DNA of 64,000 nucleotides from assembly GCA_047967505.1 (NCBI GenBank), contig CM106538.1. The stretch is one strand, 5' to 3'. How positions within the stretch are numbered: the stretch's first letter is position 1; each line of letters opens with the position of its first letter. Below are positions 53,151 through 64,000 of the stretch, piece after piece. Origin of the DNA: Dipteris shenzhenensis. Its lineage: Eukaryota > Polypodiophyta > Polypodiopsida > Gleicheniales. Both the position numbers and the translations under genes were made by a program. The notes under the pieces are model-generated. The model was given only the letters and a program-made list of their open reading frames with translations, had not been told where the DNA came from and did no database searches.

Positions 53151-54400
53151 AGGCCCCCCCAGTCGTTAGAATGCCCTTATTAATTAGTTAGTTCATGTTA
53201 GGATTCATCAAATTGAATTAACGTAAGGCGAAATAAAATTAGAGTAATGGTGTTCCAAAACTTTCGTACTAAAGGCTTCCGGGCTACAAGCGCCTATATA
53301 GAGAGGGGAGGGGAGAGTGGAAGTGGTGGAGAGGGAGGACCTTTGCCTCTCGAGCCATGCGCTCTCTAAGCTCCTTGGCTTCTTGAGCCTTTCGATCAGC
53401 TCTTGCTTGGCCACCTGAGCCCCCTCTGCATCTGTTGGACCTATAGCATGCGTGCGAAGAGGTTTTTTGATTGTTGTCTGCAACTGCATCATGGCTACTA
53501 TGGCAGAAGCTATCACTGGGGCCTTTGCGATTGGGGTTCTGGGGGTGTAAAGGCTGTGGAAATTGTGTCCTCCGTAGCATTGGGTTTGAATGTGCCACTA
53601 CTACTCATTGTCTATTTGCCAAATCTTGTCAATACCATAAACCAGTGGTTGTCCTTAACTGGACCTCACTATCTCAGGAGAAAAAAATTGAAGCTTTGAC
53701 ACCAATGTAGTAGGGAGAAGACTAACTCACTCCCTTTGTTACTAATTGCCGCTTGAATGTAGAGGCAAAACTGAGAGAAGATGCACTCATAAACACAGTG
53801 AAAGCAATGGAGGTGAGTGCAAGAAGTGAGGGGGCATATAGGGCAAGGAGGAAAAAATATCTATATGTGGTTGCCCAAAGTGTTGACTTCAACATAATAA
53901 TTAATCCTCAAAATGAGCAAAATTAAATAATTATGGGATTGGGTAACAATATTTCAGCTCAATATTCCATGTACGCGATATTCCCAAAAGATACAAAAAC
54001 CATAAACACCTCAATCACTATCTTCACACTTGTCATCTAGAAATAGACTATTTATGAAGGAATGTTCTTTTCTATGTTGATCACATTGCTTGTCTTTCAC
54101 CATCATTGTAGCGATTCCTTCAGCATATGAAGGCAAAACACTACAAGCTACAAAATTCAAAGAAGAATAACGTTCAAATTTGAAAGCGATGAATACAACG
54201 ATCAAGGAAACAATGATGTTAAGTCAAGCATTCTCTTATAGCGCAATTACAAGGAAAGTCAAACATACGGGTTTATCTATAAAAAGTGCCATTATGCCAT
54301 ATCAATATCCATTTTTCACCAGACATAAATAAAAACTGTTACTATGCAATTTGCATAGTACTACAGAATGAAAGTAAATTGTAGCAAGTGTCTTACTAGT
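53151..54400. other. Unassigned intergenic DNA
   Basis: Overlapping ~100-codon frames at 53208-53700 on both strands have no recognised motif. A Gly/Arg/Ala-rich phrase on the minus strand might be a gag trace, but I cannot support a call. Confidence 0.35.
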
Positions 54401-54539
54401 CATCATCAAAGGGATTAGTAGTGGGATTCACTCAATAATCATCCGCACCAACCTCACTATCATCCTGACGAAATCTCTTGCCAAATGATGCTTGCACTAG
54501 TGGTAACGCATGCATATCCACTATGTGTGTATCCACATC

Positions 54540-55440
54540 AAATCAAATAACAAGATCGACCAGTAGGTTGACATGACCACATGAGAGGCCTGTGCCGCAA
54601 CCCATCTCTAGGACTAGTCCTCTCGCCACACACAACAAAGTTAAAAGCATAAAAACGAATCCACATGAACACTCTAGACCAACCCTAGCACTGTGAGTTG
54701 ATGCACTAGTACATGAAGCTGCATGAGTCTGTTGAGCCTCTAGAATGTAGTGGGTCCACATGTCGTCACTCGATGCATGTCAAAGAGAGGATGGCTCCAT
54801 TGCAACATGAAAAAAATAAAATAGAAGAACAAAGCTACACAAGAAGAGATACTTCATGTAATGTTGATACCTATTCCAATAGAAAATGTTTTTACTAACC
54901 ACCACTTTGCACCACCTCAAGGCCTTGAAATCTAACATATCCATCCATCCATGTCAAGCAAGGGCTTGGCAATTTATCGTAGTAGTTTAAACTATCCTAT
55001 GAATCAAGGAAAAATCACAGTTATCAAGTAACATATTAATATCTTACATTACGTGCAAGGAAAAATCACACTTATCAAATAACATTTGAATATCTTACAT
55101 TACCTACAATGGGACATAGCATTACAAGCCACCCATTATCTCCCAAACTTGAAGCAGCTATGGCGAAACTGTACTTGATATGATTCTCATAAATCAAGTT
55201 CCAAGGAGGCAATGTAGAACCAAGACCCAACTCCTCTCTAATGGGAAAGTCCAAGAAAATAAAATCTACGACCGATTTAACATCTCCCCCCTTTTTCTTA
55301 TACTTCTTGGTAGGGTGACATATGAGCAAACCAAATCATGTCTCTTTGCAACATATCATTTTTTTTGCCGCATGCAAAGTCTTGACCCATCACGATGTAG
55401 CCTCCTATGGAGCTGACCCAAAGTACAATTCGTCGAGGGT
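54540..55440 (-). pseudogene. Decayed methyltransferase-like coding sequence
   Basis: Minus frame 55329-55075 reads KSVVDFIFLDFPIREELGLG, then SFAIAASSLGDNGWLVMLCP. This resembles motif IV (D-P-P-Y position, here LDFP) and the following strand of a class I SAM methyltransferase. Frame 54761-54543 reads GLVLEMGCGTGLSCGHVNLL, a motif-I-like Gly-rich loop. The order (IV before I) fits a permuted beta-class nucleic-acid methyltransferase. A coiled-coil-like phrase (ELDMIKATISMQERATSEKK, ~55790-55735) lies upstream. Many stops separate the pieces. This is weak motif evidence only. Confidence 0.35.
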
Positions 55441-56230
55441 GGTGAATAGTAAATAAAGGGAGTGACAACTTTCACTATCTTTTTAGCAACTTATGAAAAC
55501 AATTAATGAAATTAGAAATATTCTACATCCCCAAAATTCAAGGAAAATATCTTTGCTTTCCATAAGTCTCCCAACTGTGGGGTTGAAGGCAAGTAAGGAC
55601 CTATATGACATTAACTTAGGACGAAGAAAACTCATACTCTTACACTATCCATTCCATTTAACTAACAAACCAAGGGTGTACTTTACCTTGCCCATCTAAT
55701 TTTATATTCTCCTTTCTATAGCATCGATCTCCTTCTTTTCTGAAGTAGCTCTCTCTTGCATGGAAATTGTAGCCTTAATCATATCAAGTTCTGTTTAAAC
55801 ATTTATGTTAAAGTTAAATTCAACCTACAACACAGTGACAAAGCAAAGAGAATGTACCCCCATATAAAGAGACATCATTTATGAGACTATACTCCAATAA
55901 TCAACAAAAAAATAAAAATAACAATGACATTGACCAAATACCCTCTACTTAAATGGTACCATCGTACATTCCCTTTGACCTATCTAGTTCTTGCATGTGC
56001 AAGAGCCAAGATGACCTCTCACCATGCCTTTGAACATCCAATTTCTTAGACCTATAAACAAAACATTCTAGATCATTTCCCCTTTCTCCCTTGACCATAT
56101 CCTTTTCTAAACCATAGATAAACATAAGGGGAAATGCAAGTTAAAATGACTTCCATAAAGGAGGCAAAAAAAAGGGTGTCTCAGCATCTTGGGAGGCTAC
56201 TCCAACCTTTTTTTTTGCCTTTCAAAAGGA
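55441..56230 (-). other. Coding-like but broken sequence upstream of the methyltransferase-like piece
   Basis: Minus-strand phrases RSKKLDVQRHGERSSWLLHM (~56050-55990) and the coiled-coil-like stretch near 55790-55735 look once coding, but stops are frequent and no family is recognised. Confidence 0.3.
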
Positions 56231-57000
56231 AATGGTTTGGGACATCCTGGCTCTTGCATGTGCCCTGTGAAGGGGCAATCGTGCATGGCCTACTTGGTTA
56301 GTTCTAACTCCTAGCTAGTCTTGAAACTAACTAGTCGACTTACTACTAGTTAAGACTTAAAACTAACTAGTTGACACTAGATACTAACTACTTTACACTT
56401 ACTACTAACTAATAAACAATGACTTCTAACTACTACTAATGGGAAATCATCTCTACTAACTACCTCTACTACTAGCTACTACTAAGTACTACTAAACTAG
56501 CTAGACTCTACTAACTTAACAATGACTACTAGCTAGCTTGACTTTACTAACTTCTACTATCTTCTATTTTTGAAGGGGGAGTGTTAAAAAAATTAGTGTT
56601 GAACTATGGATTTAACTTATCGACCCAACCATTGGGGTCATTGGGTGGCCCTTTCACCAAGCCCCGTAATCATTCCATCTTTTTTTACTTGCAAAAAATA
56701 TGTCCACCCCATTTCCTCTTTCCCTTGAACGTTGCAAAACAAAGGTGGTGTAGCCTCCTAGGAGGTCACAATATCATGGCTTGCTGGGAGGTTACTCCAC
56801 CCATTTTTTGCAACTCTCAAAGGGTAATGGTTTGGGACGTTTTGGCTCCTTCACATGCCCCATGAAGGCTGAATAAAATGTGGGAAGGAGCCTCCAGGGA
56901 GGGTGCAATATCAAGGCCTCCTAGGAGCCACCTTTCCCCATTTTTTTGGGCCCTTCACAGGGCATGTGCAAGAGCCAAGATACCTTTCACCAAATTCTAG
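56170..57000. repeat. Inverted and direct repeats around CTAACTA-rich DNA
   Basis: TGGCTCTTGCATGTGCCCTG (~56250) is matched in inverse at ~56958. A ~100-bp segment at 56180-56290 is repeated directly at ~56775-56870. The middle (56310-56560) is low-complexity (CTAACTA)n. Possibly a foldback-type element; ends unresolved. Confidence 0.5.
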
Positions 57001-57499
57001 AATGTGGGTGGTGCATTCTTGTGATCAACTGTCATTACATTGCTAGCAAAGTGACCCAATTCCATGATGGATGCATATTTTCTCATCTTCAAGAGCTATC
57101 AGAGAGTCTGATTATACCCACTGAATTTGTCAAGAAAGCTATACATTTCATGACCTTCTATTGCATCCAGCATTGACTTAGGATGGTCAAAATTACTTGC
57201 CTCTTTATCTCTGTGAATTTTTTGAATTTTTTCTTGAACTTCGATCCAAATCTAGTTCTGATCTTGCAATCAATTGGATGCTTCTTGTCTTCTTTCTATT
57301 GTGTTGTGTATGTTTGTTAGATCTTGTAATTACCATGATCTTAGCAATGTTGCTTGATTTTGGAATATCTTCCACTTGTATGCACATAGAAGAGTCACAT
57401 TCAAAATGCAGATTAGAAGATTCTAATTGAATACTCTTATCATTGGGGATGCTAACAGCTTGTGTATGCACATCTTGTACTTGATATGATCATGTGTCA
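57001..57499. other. Unassigned intergenic DNA
   Basis: No gene recognised. Confidence 0.35.
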
Positions 57500-58450
57500 T
57501 CAATTTCTTGAAATAAAATAGCATTTATCGACACTAGCGTTGTTGTTGCTGATTTTGTGGTGGTTTGTTGTATACCACAATTCATAGTTCGGACCCTCTC
57601 TGTGTCCATTGGCTCCATAATACTCACAATGTTTTTGCTGCCACAATTGTTGTTCTAATTTTGTAGAGGTGCATTGTATCAATGATTCTAATCCTGATTT
57701 GCCACTTGATTGATTGCCACTCGTTGTTGTTGTTGTTGATGATGATGATGATGATGATTTGTATTTGCAATGTGTGGAGGTGCTCTCTCACGGCAATTTG
57801 GATTGCACTAGCATTGTTCTATTATATTTTTTCCATTCCTATTGCATATTTGATAGAAAATATTGCCTAATTGGAATTACCTCTACAATCTCAAGATTCT
57901 TCAATGAATTGATGATGGTTTTGGCCAAATCTATCTTTTGTCCTATTCTTTCTTTGTGCTTTTCTTCTTCTTTTTCTTTTTGAAACCCTTTTTAAATTTG
58001 TGGTTTTTCTTCTTTTTCTTTCTTTCTTTGTTAGCATTTGAATCGTCATCTTCATGTTCAGATTTTGCATCTATACTGTGTTCATCAGAGTCCTCTTGGT
58101 TGGATTTACCTAAATTTGACTCATCATTGAATCTTATACTTCCTTTTGTTCTTCTTTAATCTCTTTGAGGATGCGCCAAAACATCTTTCAACTTGCTTTT
58201 TGACACTATCATTGTACAAAAAATCGTATCCACTAGCTTGCCATCGGGTTAAAAATTGACCCATGTGATTGTGTTCTCCTAGGCTTTCTACTGAAGTTTG
58301 ATGCTTTGATATGAGGATTCTACTTCAGAGGTGCTAGATTTCAAATTGACCCACGTGAATGTGTCATCTTTGAGCTCTCTAGTGAACTTTGATGCTTTGA
58401 CTTGAAGATTCTGCATCATAGGTGTTAGGTTTGCCATAGTAAAAAAAAAT
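57500..58450 (-). pseudogene. Possible retrotransposon gag remnant with knuckle-like motif
   Basis: The minus strand has an acidic then Lys-rich stretch (KERKKKKKNHKFKKGFKKKK, ~58035-57965), a (Ser)n(Thr)n run from the (GAT/GTT) microsatellite at 57723-57757, then HCEYYGANGHREGPNYELW (~57630), a degenerate C-x2-C-x4-H-x4-C knuckle with Tyr in place of the second Cys. Stops are present. Confidence 0.4.
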
Positions 58451-60560
58451 TATTGCACAACCTTGGCCTTCTTTTCTGGCCAACGGATGAAAAAGGGTCA
58501 AATTGGAGTCACCTTTGGGTCTGATTAATTAATCATATTGGGCAATGCAAGAGTTCCAATGCACCAAAACACTATCTGTTCTAGGGTAATACTTGAATCT
58601 GAGTTGCATAATTTCATTACGTGGGGCACTTATAGTACTATTGTCTGAGTTTGAATCTTGCAATTCTTGATGTTGTCGCCATGGATGTTTTTATTGAAGG
58701 TATTCTTATATATCAATATAAAATTCTGGCAAAAGTTTATGAATCTAGATTTTTTAGTTTCACAAGATTGATAGAATATAGTACACTTTTATATATTTTC
58801 TTTTAAATTTAGAAGAAAAACATGTAAATCCTTATATGTTTTTGTATAAAAGTTTCAATCTTGGCTAATGTTTTAAACATCTATTTTTTTAAGGGCATAC
58901 AAACTTTCAATAAAAAAGTTTTGCTTCTCAAATCTAACATGAAAAAATTATATAGTTGTTGCGCCTTTGATCTTATCCCCAGTAGCCTTATGCACACTAA
59001 GCTAGATTGCCTTCATGCATTATGCTGAAACAATGCACACTTGCAGTTGAAATTGCTCTTGTAGTATACAATAAACTGAAGTGTCGCAAAATTTGTGAAT
59101 GGAGTGTTGTAAAGAACAAACAATCTTGTAGGATCACTAGTGTTAAGGCGAAACCACCTCCCTTAAATGTAAACAATTCAGAAGAGGTTCATATAGTATT
59201 TAGAGTCTCATAAAGGCAGAGATATGGTTCACAATAGACAAATTCAAAATCAGGCTACGTATCTCTAAATAGAAAAGACAAGATAGATTATCAAGAAACC
59301 ACTATTCTATATCCAGATCTGATCCAAAATTGGACAAAATTCCATACATATAGCTAACAAATTCAACTCTTGAAACATCATCTTGAAACTGCCAGTCAAG
59401 AGTTCTTAGGATCATAACTCTTGGGATCTGCATCTCCTAAAGTCTCCTAATCATACGAGCATGTGCAACTATGCCAAAGGACTTTAAACTAAGAGAGGAA
59501 AACTATTATCCTTTATTTAGAGATAGTATTCTCCCTTGGCACCATATTGAGGCAAACCATTGGGCAAGTTGTAAAGTTTACCAAGGTTTTTCACCCAAGT
59601 AGAGGGAAGCACATATGAAAATAGAGGTTGAGAAGAAGCCTTAAATGCTCAAATGGCATAACATGAAGTTTGTAGTAGTAGCTTTTCTATGGTATTTGAT
59701 AGTATTGAGCAATGAAATGCTACTCTATTGGATCTAAAACTTCCAAAACGGCAAGTAATATTGTGCCAAAAAATCAGAGAATTGAAGGGAATCATGGACA
59801 AAAAGAAGAGGGCATATATATGCTTCAAACGTAGTAAGACATAAACTCTTGTACATAAGGATGTATGCAAAATTAGGAACATAAGAACATCCAAACATAG
59901 CATGAGTGTGTAATTGTTAGATGAGGGCGAGGAATTGTGGACGCTCTTGAGATCCTAAACCTGACTCATGAGGAGACAAATAATACCTTGCATGCAAGGC
60001 AATCCTTAAAGTGTGGGTCCAACCCCACTTATTTTAGAACCTAATTGGCATGACTTCACATGGTATTTTTGCACAACACCTATAGGACAAAAAGGGATAT
60101 TTGTTTAGATGGTTGCTAACACTTCATGCCACGCTCCCAGAGCTGAGTTCCAAGATGCACATGATTCCATACATGGGACCAAGCTGAGGTAACACTTTTC
60201 ATTGATCGACGGGAGGATTCTTGGAATGCACAATCAAAATGTATTCCGTATCCCAATTATGGGTGCTAGAAACATTGAGCCAACTAGGTTGAGATGCAAC
60301 ATCAATGGTAGGACTATTTATATATTAGCGGACAATGGGTATCCCCCTGTACACATAGACTGTACACATAGACTTTAGAGAAAATAAAAATAGCAACCAC
60401 TCGAATTAACCATAGGGTTGAGAGTTGAGTTCACTACATGATAATCATCCTAGCAATCCATTGGATGCAATATCTAGGGGATTTAGTGTTGCTTTGAATG
60501 CCATGGTTCTCTACTTGTTCACACAAAAGGTGATTTGTTGGATGAACTCTAAGGTGATCA
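58451..60560. other. Unassigned A/T-rich intergenic DNA
   Basis: No gene, tRNA or clear repeat recognised. Confidence 0.35.
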
Positions 60561-60785
60561 TTTTTTCAATAGATCTAAGATTGAGATACCACCACATATG
60601 GTCAAAGACAATCATGAACACATGTGAAAATGGACTTTGTATGAGTTTAAGGTGATGCCCTTTGGATTGACTAATGCATCTGTTTCCTTTCAAGCATAGA
60701 CAGATACAATATTACAACCATACCTATTCAGCTACTTGCTAGTTTGCTTTGATGATATCTCGATTTATAGCAAGCAAAGAAGTTG
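60561..60785 (+). pseudogene. Ty3/gypsy reverse transcriptase fragment
   Basis: Across frames the + strand reads a DLR-x-x-YH-x-I phrase, then YEFKVMPFGLTNASVSFQA, then CFDDISIYSK, the core of gypsy RT. The catalytic YLDD position reads CFDD. It has frameshifts and one or more stops. An isolated fragment. Confidence 0.7.
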
Positions 60786-61653
60786 AGATGCCTCTAACCT
60801 AGAGGAGCTTGCCCTACATGTGATGGCTTGTGATTTCATACAACCATGTTGTCATGCTCTACCATAGATTCCTTAAGGCTATTGCCATATACTCGAGGTG
60901 AATTCAGAGAGATTGGGTTTTCAAGACATGAAGATGATGAGAGGGACACATTATATGTATTACAAACCATACACTTGTAGAGTGGTGTATTATACAAAGA
61001 CAAAAAGTAGGTACTTACATGGATGTATACTGATGATGTGGTGAAATGTGTGAGGAGAGTATGCTACAGAGGTAGAGTAGCTCTGGTGCCAAGACCCTTT
61101 CAAAGGTAGCTCAAATATATTTTCCCAAATAACATATACATAAATTGTGACAAATAAAAAATAGAAGATTTTGCTATTTGTGTAATTACTTCAAGGTATT
61201 TAAAATTTTAGTAAGCCCTTGGCATATGCATATTTTTCCACTCATAATAATAATACTAGAAACAAAATAATAGTGCTATAATGACAACTCAAAAATAGGG
61301 CATAAACAAGCATCTTGAATATCTTTAATCATGAAATCTATGGGAAAAATATTATTCATTGGCTAGATAAATGAAATTGCACTTACTACTTTTGATGAAG
61401 TTACTCTTTTCTACACTAACCATCTATACAAATTGCTTATCTTAAAGAATTAAAGTGGGCAATGTGTGTAAGGCCTGGTACATTATATCTCATTGACAAG
61501 TGATCTTCAAATCTCATTAAATCTCATTTTAGTTCTTTATAATGAAAAAAAGAACTAAAATCATAGTCTTTTGAAGCTTCTAGGGATAGCAAACCAATTT
61601 GTGTACACATTTAAGAAAGGTCCTTCATTCTATTTCAATACCTTTGTTACAAT
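60786..61653. other. Unassigned intergenic DNA
   Basis: No gene recognised; possibly decayed downstream gypsy sequence. Confidence 0.3.
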
Positions 61654-62343
61654 ATGAGCGTTTTCTTAATTCATCTAGTCAATTCTTTAGGTTCAAAACT
61701 ACCTCTAATACTAGATCAACACACACTATTTGCCAACAAGATTAGGCACATAAAGGGACAATTACAAAGGTACTCAATTGTCACTCAAAATGTCATTTTT
61801 GGGCCTTCTCCTAATGCTTGTTACTTGTACAAAAAAGTGCTCACTGTGCATGTTCATTGTCCAACTAAACTTGCTCAAGGAGACATGATAGAAGATGCTC
61901 TGATAGAACAACATGAGGATCAGGGTAAGCATGTCCATGATTCTGATGGTATGCAAGATGGAAAGACTAATTACTCAAAGAATGTATCCATACGACACAA
62001 AAGCAATGACGTGTAGGGTGATGAAGGGCATGCAAAGACTATGGGAGTAGCCAAACTCAAGAGAAGTGATATGCACAACTATGGAAGCTTGGTTTTGCTT
62101 CCTTGCCCCCATGACAAGATACATACTGGGGTGGATTCCCCTTTGGTTGAAGGCAGATTGGTTAAAGACAAAGAAGCAATTCCCCTATTGAGCCTCAGGA
62201 TGGAGGATGCTAAGTGGATGCCCAAGCAATATTTTTACCAATACCCTGATTTATTGACTACCTTTTTTGTCACACAATTGAGGGCAATTGTGATTTCAAG
62301 CAAGAGGGATGTTACAAGAATTACAATTATCCCATTATTTTAA
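61654..62343 (+). pseudogene. Unassigned coding-like frame with one internal TAG
   Basis: 120 codons (61654-62013), a TAG at 62014-62016, then the same frame stays open to 62341-62343: about 228 sense codons over 690 bp in A/T-rich DNA, where that is unusual. Phrases such as KLAQGDMIEDALIEQHEDQG and RMEDAKWMPKQYFYQYPDLL look protein-like, but I recognise no family. The start is arbitrary. It may be a transposon-derived or decayed host gene piece. Confidence 0.35.
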
Positions 62344-62800
62344 CCCTTCTATATTTAGTTGAGTGAGATCCATCATTTTTTATCATGTAGCTGATCCATG
62401 TGTTCTCGCCATTTATACGAGTGTGTGGCATTGTGTGTGTGCTCCACTTATGCAATGGAATTGGAATTATCCCATTATTTTAACCCTTCAATATTTAGTT
62501 GAGTGAGATCTAGCATTTTCATCATAGCAGTTGGTGCTTGTATGCTCGCTATTCATATGAGTATGTGGCATTTTGTGCAGTACTTACATGATGACGATAT
62601 GTGTAGCATGTGTGCACCATCCATATACATGGCTGGATACATGGCTATGAGTGTATGAGTGTGTGGCATTGTCTGCATCGCTTACGCAATGACCATATGT
62701 GAGGCATGTGCTTATGCATGTGTGGCATAAGGTGCACCATTCGATGGCATGTGTTGCATGTGTGCACCATCCATCTGTGATTTGAATAATTGTGGTGATT
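62327..62800. repeat. Local repeat cluster
   Basis: ATTATCCCATTATTTTAACC with ~50 bp following recurs at 62327 and 62464 (~136-bp period). Phrases GTGTGGCAT and GCATGTGTGCACCATCCAT recur several times to 62780. Confidence 0.7.
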
Positions 62801-64000
62801 AATTCTAATATCATTTTATGGTTGAAATACTTCATTATTATTGGTTTTGTTAATTCAGGGAAAGAGTTGATCGGGTGATGGCATTTGGCGAGCATGATTT
62901 GCTATATTTTGGGCATATAGGCGCAACTCCTAGTGGATGCTTTGCGGGGTTTAGTTGGGGACGCATAAATAACCTGTATATTTGCCATGGTAGATGGTGA
63001 TGTAACTAATGATAGGGATTGGAGTTAGCGCAAAGTACTGATTGAGGTGTCGCATGGTGCATGCTATATGACCATGCGCCAATGTTGTAAAAATAATAAA
63101 AACTAATACATGGGCTATTAATTGTGGATGAGGGCATATTAAGCCTTGTGATATTTTGAGCTAGTGAAGCTATGTTGAGAAACCCTCTAATTGTGGAAAA
63201 GGGATGCTTTTGGATGTACTATTATTGGCTCTTTGCTTTTTGGAATATGCATTTATAAATATTCTAGATGGAAAGCAAGAGCCACCATCTAGAGGGGGGA
63301 GATTGGACCCCATGCGGCATCGCTCTCCTCTCTTCGTCCCCATTTCCTTTTCCTTTGTTCATGTTTTCTTTGTTTTGTTAATCATGATTTTTTGTGGTCT
63401 CATAAATTTGTAGATATGGTTAATCTCTACCATGCTCTTAATTATTTTTTATGTACAGCCACTTCTTGTGGTTTACATCCGGCAACTACTCTTCAGTGCC
63501 ATTGCATGGAAATCATCAATTGCATTATCAATCTTACCTTCTCCTTCCGTAGGTTTCTCCTCTATCTGAGTTGCCTTCGAACCTTCTCCCTCAACATTTA
63601 GTTGGCCATTATCAATGGGGTGATTCTTGAACTCAACTATAGAATATGTCTCTATACTCTTGAGGTGTTGCTTCTCAATACTTTACATGACTAGGTTACC
63701 TTCAACAAATAAAACTCTCTTTCTACCCTTGTTCACTTGTGTTCTTATATGAGGGATAATTTTTCTTCATGTCATGTACCAATTAGAGAGTATTATACTG
63801 CATCCATTCATTGTTCATGTTACTTTGCTATATAAGTCTAAGCATTATATTTGACATATTCTTCAATATCTATATCGTCCCATACTAAGTCTGATATTGA
63901 GAAATAATAATAAATAGAATACTTCTAGGTTATGATGCAATTAGCAATAAGTGTCACATAATTTTATGTGGCTGGTAGAAGAGTATATATAACTTATTGA
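62801..64000. other. Unassigned intergenic DNA to window end
   Basis: No gene or element recognised. Short open frames only. Confidence 0.35.

Noticed and set aside
57938-58159. Phe/Ser-rich + strand frame
   Set aside because: The reverse complement of a Lys-rich gag-like stretch. A T-rich artefact.
1-64000. CRISPR arrays, rRNA or tRNA genes
   Set aside because: The repeats seen are transposon-derived, tandem or microsatellite. I saw no cloverleaf or rRNA signature by eye, although a tRNA scan could not be run.

Overview
This window is nuclear DNA from a land plant with a large, repeat-rich genome. I favour a fern or a gymnosperm, but with low confidence. The evidence is a spliced plastid-type gene with GT-AG introns, one of them 41 kb long, filled with nested plant LINEs, Copia, Ty3/gypsy and hAT elements. 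There are no operons, bacterial genes or CRISPR arrays.

The only host gene I can support runs on the + strand from before the window to 51905. By hand I joined 11 exons in one open frame (about 1,097 codons visible; the 5' end lies outside). The first two exons encode the (p)ppGpp synthetase domain and two EF-hands of a Ca2+-activated RelA/SpoT homologue (CRSH). The frame does not stop where CRSH proteins are expected to end. It continues through a polar linker of about 260 residues into at least seven HAT/TPR-type helical repeats of the kind found in organelle RNA-binding proteins (HCF107/Mbb1-like), then a basic tail. This CRSH-HAT fusion is the main candidate novelty.

Layout: 1-3289 holds the CRSH exons, the linker and the first HAT exon. 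3290-44413 is the giant intron, and contains in order: pyrimidine-rich and unassigned DNA (to 5.75 kb); a degenerate Ty3/gypsy element with LTR-like blocks, cut by a LINE fragment that has a 17-bp target-site duplication (5.75-13.5 kb); a ~530-bp tandem repeat (13.7-15.1 kb); a dead Copia pol and a LINE endonuclease fragment (15.6-20.5 kb); a complete-ended hAT transposon (20996-26723, 8-bp duplication) with a gag-only Copia element nested in it (23054-25916, 5-bp duplication); a second Copia remnant (27.5-29.7 kb); and a same-orientation chain of LINE copies joined at (CA)n/(CT)n microsatellites (29.7-43.5 kb). 44414-51905 carries the HAT-repeat exons, including a 5.6-kb intron with another hAT remnant and a short LTR. 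51906-64000 is the 3' flank with degenerate retroelement pieces, a methyltransferase-like pseudogene and an unassigned interrupted ORF.

Most mobile elements in the giant intron lie antisense to the host gene. No other intact host gene was found.
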